A stretch of DNA of 64,000 bases, from positions 4,526,001 through 4,590,000 of the forward strand of contig JAHRBC010000003.1 of the NCBI GenBank assembly GCA_022702545.1, written 5' to 3'. The number at the start of each line of letters is the position of its first letter. Position 1 is the first letter of the stretch. The DNA comes from Phycomyces nitens (Eukaryota > Mucoromycota > Mucoromycetes > Mucorales > Phycomycetaceae). This document shows positions 44,801 to 53,935 of this stretch, piece after piece. The translations under genes were made by a program, and so were the position numbers. Under the pieces are notes generated by a model that saw nothing but the letters and a program-made list of their open reading frames with translations, had not been told where the DNA came from and did no database searches.

Positions 44801-44966
44801 GCAATAATAATTCACTAGGCTGAATTCACTAGAACAATAATAGCAAAGTGTCCAAGAGCCGACTCGTGAAAGACAATCAGAAATCTTATAAATACCCACC
44901 TGTCTAGCAATCAAACAACCATATCTACCCACCACATCCACCACATCCACTCACTAAAACACAACA
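44361..44966. other. Intergenic spacer with (AAT)n and wall-protein promoter
   Basis: About 600 bases. An (ATA)n microsatellite spans 44771-44801. TATAAATA at 44887-44894 lies about 75 nt upstream of the GPI wall-protein ATG, followed by a CA-rich leader (CCACCACATCCACC). No gene in between. Confidence 0.6.
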
Positions 44967-46391
44967 ATGAAGGCCTCTTTGATCTCTGCTTTGCTCGCCC
45001 TTGCTGCCGTCTCTACCAACGCAGCTCCCCCTGCCTCCTCCTCCTCTGCCGCTCCTTCTGCTGCCTCTGGCACTCCTGCCGGCCCTGTCTCAATCACAGC
45101 CCCTCTTCCCGGAACAACCTGGAAGGCCGGATCTTCCCAGACCATTAGCTGGGAGAACCCAGACGACAGTGTCACAAAGCTCATTGTTAACCTTATGCAG
45201 GGTAAGCCTGATGCTCTCCAGCTTGTACTTTCCCTTGCCAAGGATGTCGATCCCTCCAAGGGTTCAACTGAAGTAGATGTCCCTGCCAATGTCACAAAGG
45301 GCTCCGACTACGCTCTTGCTGTCGGCGAAGATACCAGCAAGATGTCTTACATTGGTGAATTGACTATTGGTGACGAGAACTCTTCTGATAGCGCTTCCTC
45401 TCCTTCTGCCTCTGCATCTGGTCCCGCTGATGCATCTGCTTCTGCTCCCGCTGATGGTGCTGCTCCTGCCGATGCCTCTGCTCCCACTGATGATGCCTCT
45501 GCTCCCACTGATGATGCCTCTGCTCCCACTGATGATGCCTCTGCTGCTCCTGCCGATGCCTCTGCTCCCACTGATGATGCCTCTGCTCCCACTGATGATG
45601 CCTCTGCTGCTCCCGCTGATGATGGCTCTGCTCCTGCTGCTGATGGCTCTGCTCCCGCTGAAGGTGGTGCTCCCGCTGATGATGGATCTGCTCCTGCTGA
45701 AGGTGGTGCTCCTGCTGATGGCTCTGCTCCTGCCGATGGCTCTGCTCCTGCTGATGGCTCTGCACCCGCTGATGGCTCTGCACCCGCTGAAGGCTCTGCT
45801 CCCGCTGAAGGCTCCTCTGCCCCCGCAAAGCGTCAGGCAGCCGCTGAAGATCCTTCTGGTGCCTCTGGTCCCGGTGCTGCTGGTGCTGCCGGTGCTGAAT
45901 CCTCTGGTGCTGATGCTGGTGGTGCCTCTCCTTCCGGTGCCTCTCCTTCCGGTGCTGAAGCCTCTGGTGCTGATGCCTCCGGTGCCTCTCCTTCCGGTGC
46001 TGCTGCTTCTGGTGCTGGTGCCTCTGGTGCTGAAGCCTCTGGTGCTCCTATTGTCGGTGCCGGTGTCTCTGACTCCTCTCCTTCTGGTGCTGATGCCGAT
46101 GCTTCCGGTGCCTCTCCTTCCGGTGCTGAAGCCTCTGGTTCCTCTGGAGCCTCTACTGCCGCTGCTGGTGCTTCCGGCTTGTTCGCTTCCGGCTCCAGCG
46201 CTGGCTCCTCTGCCACTGGTGCTATCGGCAGCGCTGGCTCCTCTGCCACTGGTGCTATCGGCAGCGCTGGCTCCTCTGCCACTGGCGCATCCTCCTCTGG
46301 ATCTTCCGCCGATACCTCTGCTGGTGTCATGACTGTTGCCCCTGCCCTTGCATTGGCTGTCCCTATGATTATGGCTCTTGCTGCCTTTTAA
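44967..46391 (+). CDS. Secreted Ser/Ala-rich GPI-anchored protein with Kre9/Knh1-like domain
   Basis: Single-exon gene of 474 aa. Signal peptide MKASLISALLALAAVSTNA. Residues about 40-140 form the small beta-sandwich domain of Kre9/Knh1 and related Ser-Thr-rich GPI proteins (SITAPLPGTTWKAGSSQTISWENP ... YIGELTIGD). The remaining 300 residues are low complexity: repeats of ASAPTDD, GSAPADG, SPSGAEASGADASGA and three copies of GSSATGAIGSA. The C-terminus ends in a hydrophobic GPI-attachment signal (TVAPALALAVPMIMALAAF). It should sit at the plasma membrane or wall, heavily O-glycosylated. It has one KR site (APAKRQAA, about residue 290), a possible Kex2 site. The repeat DNA opens long frames on both strands, which are not genes. 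Strong codon bias and a good TATA box suggest high expression. Confidence 0.9.
   Translation: MKASLISALLALAAVSTNAAPPASSSSAAPSAASGTPAGPVSITAPLPGTTWKAGSSQTISWENPDDSVTKLIVNLMQGKPDALQLVLSLAKDVDPSKGSTEVDVPANVTKGSDYALAVGEDTSKMSYIGELTIGDENSSDSASSPSASASGPADASASAPADGAAPADASAPTDDASAPTDDASAPTDDASAAPADASAPTDDASAPTDDASAAPADDGSAPAADGSAPAEGGAPADDGSAPAEGGAPADGSAPADGSAPADGSAPADGSAPAEGSAPAEGSSAPAKRQAAAEDPSGASGPGAAGAAGAESSGADAGGASPSGASPSGAEASGADASGASPSGAAASGAGASGAEASGAPIVGAGVSDSSPSGADADASGASPSGAEASGSSGASTAAAGASGLFASGSSAGSSATGAIGSAGSSATGAIGSAGSSATGASSSGSSADTSAGVMTVAPALALAVPMIMALAAF
45472..46295. repeat. Coding tandem repeats of the GPI wall protein
   Basis: The DNA consists of imperfect tandem units. Examples are 24-27-bp units around 45475-45610 encoding ASAPTDD, 18-21-bp units around 45640-45810 encoding GSAPADG/EGGAPAD, and three about 33-bp units around 46195-46290 encoding GSSATGAIGSA. 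Units are near-identical, so length variation between strains by slippage or recombination is likely. Confidence 0.85.
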
Positions 46392-48069
46392 ATCCATTAG
46401 AAAGGATTTATATTTACCAAATCTCATAACCCCTTTTTTTCCCTTTGACGCAGTCATCAATTCTTAGTTTAGATGAACGATTTCTTCCTAGCTCCAAGCT
46501 ACCATTCTTTGTATTATTAAATAAACCTTTTTGACCAAATACTCTAATGAAGTCTCGATTGATTTTGTACGACTTTAAATCCAAATCTTTAAAATTAATG
46601 TCCTGGATATATAACATAAAATATATACATATAATTTTTATTTATTTATTTGGTTTTAATTAAATGTTGGTGAAATTAATGATGGATGGCTTGTCAAATA
46701 GGTTAATTGAAAGAACCACATATATAATACAGCAAATAATAATAATAATAATGACTTGTATAATTAGTATATAAAGGACGTTAAATATTAAATCATTAAT
46801 TATTATTTGGGGGGAGAGGGAGGGACCTAATTTATATATTTTAATTAATTCAGATTAATAAAGAGATGATTATTTCAACCAAAAAGATGACTTGTCTAGA
46901 TATCCAAGCGCCAATACAATTCTATATAATCTGATGTCATTTTCTTATTAATAATGCTGTTTATATGAACCCAAACAAGGCTATGTTTTTTTTCTTTATT
47001 CACATGCTTTGTAGAATCACTAGTCAAAGATGTCAATGTTCGCTTAATTGCCTCAAAAAACAACAACAAGATTCTTGACAATAAAAGAAAGAAGCTTTGG
47101 AGAGTATCTTACTCAGAATCTACTCGTAAATATAGCCCTTTTTGCTGGTACCACAATACATTTTATCCGACGTTTATAATTATACATATATATATATTTG
47201 GTGAGGGCGCTGTGGCAAATTGTGGTGGCATATTGAATGTCATGGGGTCAATCCTTGGAGACACAGGTACGACGGTTTGCCGTATATTTGATAATAACCT
47301 GGAGCACTTTTGATACTCTTGCCAACCGGTACCATTAGACATATTGATCAATTGGCCTCTAGGGACACATTGGTATATCTACAGATACTCCATTGCCCTG
47401 TCAGTTCCAATTAGTGCCAGTCTGGTTTGACTATAATCTTGAAGGCTTCTATTGTTCTTGTATAGTGATACAGAGTGTACAGAATCAGTCGTTGGAAATA
47501 AGTAGAGAGATTATTTATACGCGTACAAGCATATTGGGGGTTCTTTATGGCAGGATATCAATATATCTATTATCCGTAGATATTCAGGTGTCAAGGGAAA
47601 AACAACAAACTAAAATAAAGCAAAAAATCACAGCATAAACTTGGTATTTCCAGTTTATTATTTTTTATTATTTTTATTTATGTGTCCAAAAGCCATTAAT
47701 TTATAATACTTTTATTTTACAATTAAAATCATTATAGTATTATTATAGTATATTATCCTGTCGGCGTTATTTCACAAATATGGCAGCTATAATATTTGGC
47801 ATTTACCTTTTTATTTTTTACCTTTGGCAAATAAGGCAAGCAATCGAGAGAATTGAAAGATATCAGAAATATGTATCCATTCGAAACAATATAGCAATAG
47901 TAGTGTAACGATGTAACGTCATTTTGCAACAAAAAAAAACATCAAGAAGTAAGAGATTTGGTGAATGACAAGATAATTATAATAATATTCATAATAATAA
48001 TAATAATTTCAAGAAATAATTTACAAATATCTACGACTAGAAGATTCGTTTATTTCCTATATCTTGACC
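46392..48069. other. AT-rich intergenic region
   Basis: About 1.7 kb with AT microsatellites, a G-rich run (GGGGGGAGAGGGAGGG, 46810-46825) and no supportable gene. Short minus-strand frames (46414-46617, 46896-47081, 47163-47351) have no family features. Confidence 0.55.
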
Positions 48070-49090
48070 ATGTGTATATTATTCTGGACCGTAGAAGGAC
48101 ACCCGAAATATAGATTGTAAGTAATCTCTCTGCATTCAAGCTAATCTCAGCCTCATTAGTGTATTTGCAGGCAATCGCGATGAATTCCTCAATCGACCAT
48201 CCTCAAAGGCCCATTTCTGGAAAGAACCCAATCAGAATGTGCTTGCCGGTACTGATCTCCAAGAAGGATCGACTCCACTGCACAACGGTAGCTGGCTTGG
48301 AATCACTCGCCAGGGAAGATTTGCTGCCCTGACAAACTTTAGAGAAAAGAATTTCAAGGGAAGATTCTCGAGGGGTATACTGGTCAGAGATTTCCTGACA
48401 GCCAGTGCTGATCAATCGGTCGACGACTATGTTTCCAACATTGAAAAGCACGCCGAGGAGTTTGGAGGGTTCAATTTGATTTGTATGGATCTTGGCAAGA
48501 AGACGGACATGGTTTATTTTGGCAACCGAGGAAATGCTTCGAGAACAGAGCTTGAAAAGGGTGTTTTATACGGTGAGAATGAAAGTAGATTATGATTGCT
48601 TATTAATATACCAAAAGGCCTTTCAAACTCGACTCTCGCCAGCCCATGGCCAAAAGTCAATCAAGGCTGTGAAATGTTCAAGTCAATCTTGTCTGCAGAC
48701 AGGACAGAAGACCAATTGATCCAAGATCTGTTTGAGTTGTTGAGGTAATGTTCATTGGGAGACCCCTTGGAAACATGAAATTGAGATCTGGAGATGTCTT
48801 GTAGAACTACAAGCCCTCTCACTAATGTCTGCGATATTGATCAAGTGATGGCTGATATTACGGAGCGTATCTTTGTACCTTTGTTTCGCAACTCCGAATT
48901 CATGTCTTCGGCAAGCTATGGAACACGAACGAGTACGGTAGTTCTGGTGGATCATGAGGGCCGGACGACATTTGTGGAGAGAGACATTTACGACACAATT
49001 GTGGAGAACGATGGCAAGGTCAAGTATATACCCAAGAAGGCTAGCCTGGATCAGGACCAGATATTCCGGTTCAATATCACCGAGTCCTAA
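48070..49090 (+). CDS. TANGO2 / NRDE family protein
   Basis: Homologue of TANGO2 (Ser/Thr-rich NRDE protein). The first exon (48070-48116) is only 47 nt and encodes MCILFWTVEGHPKYR; joining to 48160 gives FVFAGNRDEFLNRP, the NRDE signature. Further blocks: LAGTDLQEGSTPLHNGSWLGITRQGRFAALTNFR, SRGILVRDFL, FNLICMDLG, VLYGLSNSTLASPWPKV and a C-terminal YGTRTSTVVLVDHEGRTTFVERD. Four exons, three short introns. Human TANGO2 works in mitochondrial/lipid metabolism, with heme or acyl-CoA handling proposed; Cys2 (Ntn-hydrolase-like fold) is kept. Length about 290 aa is normal. Confidence 0.93.
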
Positions 49091-49689
49091 GGACATCTTC
49101 TTTATCCTTTAAAGAAGATGGTTGTACTGACTATACTGTCCCCATCGGACTCGACATTGAATCACCGGGAAGAGAAACTATCAAGGGAGTTTAATAAATA
49201 CGGCACTTGTTGTTGTTGTTGTGGCAAAGGCCGCCCTGGTCTGCGTTTATCCATTCATTTACTTGTATATATTTATTTATTGGTTGCATGAGCAGGTATA
49301 GATTATGATAATAATATTTTGGGGGGGGGGGGGGGGATGTCGGAGGCCTTTTGCCACGTTATTGAAATATGGGTGCTGTGTTGTACCAAAGGGTAACAAC
49401 GTGGCTTCAAATATTTAACACAGATTACTTGGCTGGCAGTCAAAAAAAAAAAAGTGCCTCAGGGCAAAAATATACATACATATAATAAAATAAGAGTACG
49501 ATTGGTGTTTAGTATAAAGACACAGACAGGCCAAACTCTCAGCACGTTGGTTCACTCCCTCTTTCACTCTCTTTCCAAAAAACTTCCCAACACCTTCCTT
49601 TGTATACTTTAAAATATCTTGATTTCAAGAGTCGCTCAAACTGATCGTGTACAAAACCATTTGATTACCAACAGCAATTCTATTACATT
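49091..49689. other. Intergenic region with G16 homopolymer
   Basis: Contains (TTG)n near 49208-49221, sixteen consecutive G at 49321-49336 and a 12-base A tract near 49442-49453. TATAAAG at 49513-49519 and a CT-rich leader precede the zinc-ribbon gene. No coding sequence. Confidence 0.6.
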
Positions 49690-50037
49690 ATGGCTGGCAC
49701 CTTTGTGTTATGTAAGTCATAAAGATAGATTAGCTATCAAGACTGACCAAATGTTGATATAGTTGGTGGACTTGACAAAAAAATCTCTCTGGAGCAGCAA
49801 CGCCATCCCTGCCCAAAATGCAAGCACCAGGCATCCGTCCAACTCACTCGCTGCGAAACACAGCTGGTTGTATTCAACAAGACCATTGGAAAACCCAATA
49901 ATATGCGCGTTCGCTATGAATGCAATGAATGCGGCTGGAAAAATGAAAATCTTCCAGACAATCCAAATATGACTCAAGTGCCCTGGAACCCCAGTTATGA
50001 ATCTCATTCGGACTCAACTGCTTCTTCTGGGCACTAA
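49690..50037 (+). CDS. 98-aa zinc-ribbon protein
   Basis: Two-exon gene not visible as one open frame: exon 49690-49711 (MAGTFVL plus one base) and exon 49763-50037 give 297 nt, 98 aa. It has one zinc ribbon: CPKC at about residue 24 and CNEC about 34 residues later, with a strand TQLVVFNKTIG between and CGWKN after it. The N-terminal FVLFGGLDKK and spacing recall the small fungal zinc-ribbon proteins grouped as zinc_ribbon_15, but this is only resemblance. The tail is polar (SHSDSTASSGH). Role unknown; RPB9 and TFIIS ribbons differ in spacing. A likely TATA box lies 177 nt upstream, so the 5' UTR is long. Confidence 0.72.
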
Positions 50038-50885
50038 AGAAACCATTATCTCAAGTAATCTTGTCTGTCGCAACAACTAGGAATATGTCTCTACAAAATC
50101 CAATCCATGTACTTTTATGCCCAATTTTTAACCCATGCAAACCTCCATTGCCCAACCAATATACACCAATATACTTCAATACGCACGCACACACGCACAC
50201 ACGCACACACGCACACACGCACACGAACGCACGCACACACGCACGCACACAGAAAGACGTACCAACCATACGTAAATTCAACTCTTTGCCTTTTTTTCCC
50301 ATTATTATAATAATAATAATTTTCATGAATTTATATTCTTCTTTTTTTCATCCTAGATCTCTTAACATTTATCATTATCCCCAATCAATAAAACCCCCAA
50401 TTAACCTCCAATTTGAGAATTGGGCAAATGAAGATAATATATTAATATACAAACGTTTCAAAAGTATGATTTAATATGAATCTTGTTTCAGCAAAATATA
50501 TATATATAAAAATCATCATAAAACCAAATAGTATTCTTGCTGTAAAAAGATATAAATGTTATTATTATTATTATTATGATCATCTTGTTTTGGGGGTTGT
50601 ACAAACGGACTTGATGGCATCGTATCCGAACATTCTCTGACAGCACCAGCCAAAAAACTATCTATTTTTTCTCTACTTTTTTGTAATCAAACTGTGGCGC
50701 TAAAGTTCGGATAGAACGATCGGTAAGCGGAGAATACAGAGTTCTCAGAAGATTTGTTTCATTAACACGCGTTTTTTCCAATAATAATAATAAATAATAA
50801 TAAAAATAATAATAGTAATAAAAAGGGTGATAATATTAGTAATATACAACACAATCATAACTTGCATTTTGGAAATATCAGTCTA
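50038..50885. other. Intergenic region with (CACACG)n
   Basis: Between convergent genes. A tract of CACACG/CACG units spans about 50181-50250, and (AAT)n runs lie at about 50305-50322 and 50786-50820. The frames 50051-50326 minus and 50061-50474 plus simply read the repeat and are not genes. Confidence 0.7.
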
Positions 50886-52081
50886 TTAGAATAATCTTGG
50901 CATGGCTTCCATTACAAGCTCATAGACCCAGAAAGTGACTGCATTCACGGGAAATCCTCTAATGATAGTCGGCACCAACCCACGGAAGAACACTCCTGGT
51001 CCTTCAGTCTTGTACGATCGCACGAGACAGTCTCGGAAAGAGCTATAGGGTCGATCGAGTCTTGGGGTTAATCGGCTATCTTCCAAAAAACCAGCCTTGT
51101 CCGCACATTGCTGCATCTGGAGACGCGACTTTATGACATCCAAAGGGTAAATTGACGTCCAAGACACCGCTCCTGCCATGCCTCCTGCCAACAGAATCTT
51201 CATGGCATTTGAGCCACCCGCATCGCCTGTAGATTCTACATCCAACAACCTCTTTGTGCCCTCGTATACCAGGAAATAAAGACCGTAGCTAGGAGCATCT
51301 CTGAGTATGGTTGCAAAACCTCCTTGATAAAACCCTAGAAATGATGCTTAGGACTCGGCTTATAGACATTGTTTATTTACCAAAAACACCATTGTTGGCA
51401 TAGATCGTCTTTGCTACATCCCAACTGCTTTTAGGAATACGTGATACTTGTGCCTGAATCTTCACAAGGTCGGTAGGGGTTGAAAAAAAGAAGCTGGCAA
51501 TACCAGCACCACAGCCAGCCCAATAGATCTCGGACAGACTGGCTTCTTGTGGCTCTAAACCATGTTGTCTCTCAAAGTATCGAAGGAGAGTTCCATATGA
51601 TACAAACAAAATTGCATTTAGACCAGCTAAACCAACCACGGGAGATAAGACGCCTTTGAAAAGAGATCCAACCTAATGGCCCAGGTTAAGTCGGGATATT
51701 ATTGATTAGCATTTACCCCTTCATATTGGACCATCTGTGTCAGTGTTTTCCAGGCACCATGTTGTACTGCATTTTCTGTGCCAACTGAAGCTGTCTTGGG
51801 CGCCTGGAGACGAGCCTAAACAAATCGATAAATGAGTTCAGGGCCTATTTCCATAACAAGAACAAGGTTTATTGCCTTGAGGACATCAAGTGGACTGCCA
51901 ACAATAATACCAGCTGCACCTCCTATCCAGCCTATTTACAATCTCGACATTAGCATCAGATCTCAATGAGATTCAATTTACCTGCAACAAAGTCATTAAA
52001 ACTTTCAGCTAATCACCAAGATTAGCAAATTGTATAGTATTCTGGTTATTTTGTTTTTATTATTATTTTTGGTTTACCCAT
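50886..52081 (-). CDS. Mitochondrial carrier family (SLC25) protein
   Basis: Mitochondrial inner-membrane carrier with three repeats. The start is a 4-nt first coding exon (ATGG at 52078-52081) joined to CTGAAAGTTTT to give MAESFNDFVAGWIGGAAG. The three carrier signatures are GSPLDVLKARLQ, STPTDLVKIQAQ and IYPLDVIKSRLQMQQ; each is followed by the partner block (GSLFKG, GVFGFYQGG, GVFFRGLVPTIIRGFPVNA). At least five short introns. The Arg-Gly-Phe-Pro-Val-Asn-Ala pattern in repeat 3 resembles carnitine/acylcarnitine and basic amino acid carriers (SLC25A20/29, Ymc type), so carboxylate or amino acid/acylcarnitine transport is likely. Convergent with the zinc-ribbon gene. Confidence 0.9.
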
Positions 52082-52490
52082 AGGAACAAGTGTTTAAGTC
52101 TCTAACAACAGACCCTCGCCTTTTTCTCGGTCTTTTCTTGTCCAACAATCGGCTTGTCAGCAGATATTTATTAAAAGGCCGTTACCCCACCATTTACTAT
52201 GTGAGTATTTTACAATTGATGTGCTTTTAGCCATTTGGAGGACTTGAGAAAATTGGCTAGGAAAATGTCAAGGTATCATCAAGAGAGAGAAAATGCCGTC
52301 AAGTAATGCCCTTCTTTTTCTGTTGATCACCAAGATTACACTTGGAGGGGGTTTATGAGCCGACAAGAATATATATAAAAAAAAAGATTTGGTGCGTGTT
52401 TAGGACGTCATTCTTATGCAACCCGTTCGTTTGCAAATCATTAAAAGACAAGCAGAAATCTGGCAGGAATCATAATACATCTCTTTTACC
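52082..52490. other. Divergent promoter region
   Basis: About 410 bases between divergent genes (mitochondrial carrier on minus, membrane protein on plus). No coding sequence. Includes an A-rich stretch near 52376-52386. Confidence 0.5.
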
Positions 52491-53141
52491 ATGTCTGATT
52501 CCTGCTGCACTCGCTTCCTATCCAGCCCCTTGTCTTCTGTCAAGATCCTCTTGCCCTCTGTGGCCATCCAGGCCTTGTTGCATAACAAGCTCTGGCCAAC
52601 CCAGTCATTGCGCCAGATCACTCTCTATCTTGCACTCTTAAATACCTATTGGTTTGCCACCACCTTCAATTTCAGTTTCCTGGAGACACCCTTCTTGGTC
52701 TGCCTCCCAACTGTCAACAAGAAGCAGAGAACAGACTGTGGAAGACACAGATTCAACTGGCTGAACAAGATGGAGGTAAGTTATTTGTTGTGATTGATTC
52801 AGAGTACCAACACGATTGCCTAGATCTTTGTCAGTGTTCTCGGCTTGGATCTGTTCTGCGAGTGGCGTAAGCGTATCTTGGATCACAATGGATTTGTAGA
52901 CGTCTTTTTGTCTACTGCCGTCATACTGCCCGTGGTTGCCACTGCATTCCAAGGCGCGTATCTCTTGCCAAAGATCAATGAGCGGGCCCGTCTCATTGAA
53001 GCCGTCCCAACCACTGAAGATCTCTACGAAAAGGACCGTGTTTTCCCCAATGCCCATCGTGCCTACATTGGCTTTGAGGGTCTCAAGGTCATTGGCCTTG
53101 CTGTAGCCGGCATTCGTTTCGGAAAGATGCTTACCATCTAA
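52491..53141 (+). CDS. Multipass membrane protein, unknown function
   Basis: Two-exon gene (52491-about 52773, then about 52821-53141) of about 200 aa. Hydrophobic segments: QITLYLALLNTYWFATTFNF (about 42-62), EIFVSVLGLDLF (about 95-106), DVFLSTAVILPVVATAFQGAYLL (about 120-142) and FEGLKVIGLAVAGIRFG near the end. Conserved-looking polar blocks are ETPFLVCLPTVNKKQRTDCGRHRFNWLNKME and LPKINERARLIE..T.DLY. These suggest a small four-helix membrane protein. I do not recognise the family. The gene is well formed, with a canonical intron and a clear start after the divergent promoter. Ends in KMLTI. Confidence 0.7.
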
Positions 53142-53935
53142 AAAAGAAGAAGAAGAAGAAGTACTTTTTTACAATCTAATACACCAATATTACACAATTC
53201 AACTTTTATTGCCTTTATTATTATTATTCTTGGGCAGGAAATTTAATATGTACATAAACCAAGGGTTTACGGCATTGTCTGTCTAGATATTATTTGGGTG
53301 TGTTATTTAGACTTGGAATCCTACTGTCATTCCTTGTGATTTCATCCAAACTTGTCTAGTCTTTGGTGGACCCTTTTATTACAGCCTAGGTAATATTTTT
53401 GTAATTCTCCGGAGCTTTGTAGAAAGCTCATTTAACAAAAGGTTGAATGATAACCATCAATAGAGAAATTCACCCAAATATCATTTTTTGTAAGCTAGTC
53501 TTTAATTCAGAGTAAAATAGACACTATAGTATTTACAATTTATAGGCACACTTGCAAGGTCTGAAAAAGCTGTCAAATAGAATGGGTATTCAAAATTTAA
53601 TCTGATAACTCTGTCGTACCATTTGCCCAGTAGGAATTCCGAGTAATTTGCACTGATGGTCAGAAATTGCAATGATTAATCGTGAGGCCCAAAACTTCAA
53701 GAATATCAAGAGGGCCAGGATAATCTATAGAATTAATCATAACCAGGTTAAAAGCAGACCTTTTCAACACTGTTTATCCTATGCCACAAGTGTATAGACA
53801 GCACCGGAAAAATATATATACAACCCAGCTATTAAAAATCTGACATCCGCTTAAACTTTTGCCATTTTATAATCTGATAAATACAAGTGAATTTCGTCTT
53901 TTTGTTTTGTTTTGTTTAGTCAAGTTTATAAAAAC
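53142..53935. other. Intergenic region
   Basis: About 790 bases of AT-rich sequence without a coding signal. It begins with an AAGAAG repeat (about 53144-53160) directly after the membrane-protein stop and ends with (TTTTG)n, about 53900-53919, ahead of the mannosyltransferase start. Confidence 0.55.

Noticed and set aside
45264..46460. A 398-aa minus-strand open frame (and 321-aa and 165-aa frames) over the GPI wall protein
   Set aside because: They are produced by the phase-locked GC-rich repeats of the sense gene; composition is repetitive Ser/Arg/Gly, Leu/Pro or Glu/Ala. The sense frame has signal peptide, domain and GPI signal.
50051..50474. Open frames of 91 and 137 aa on both strands
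   Set aside because: Both read the (CACACG)n microsatellite as Thr-His/Cys-Val repeats; no promoter or domain.
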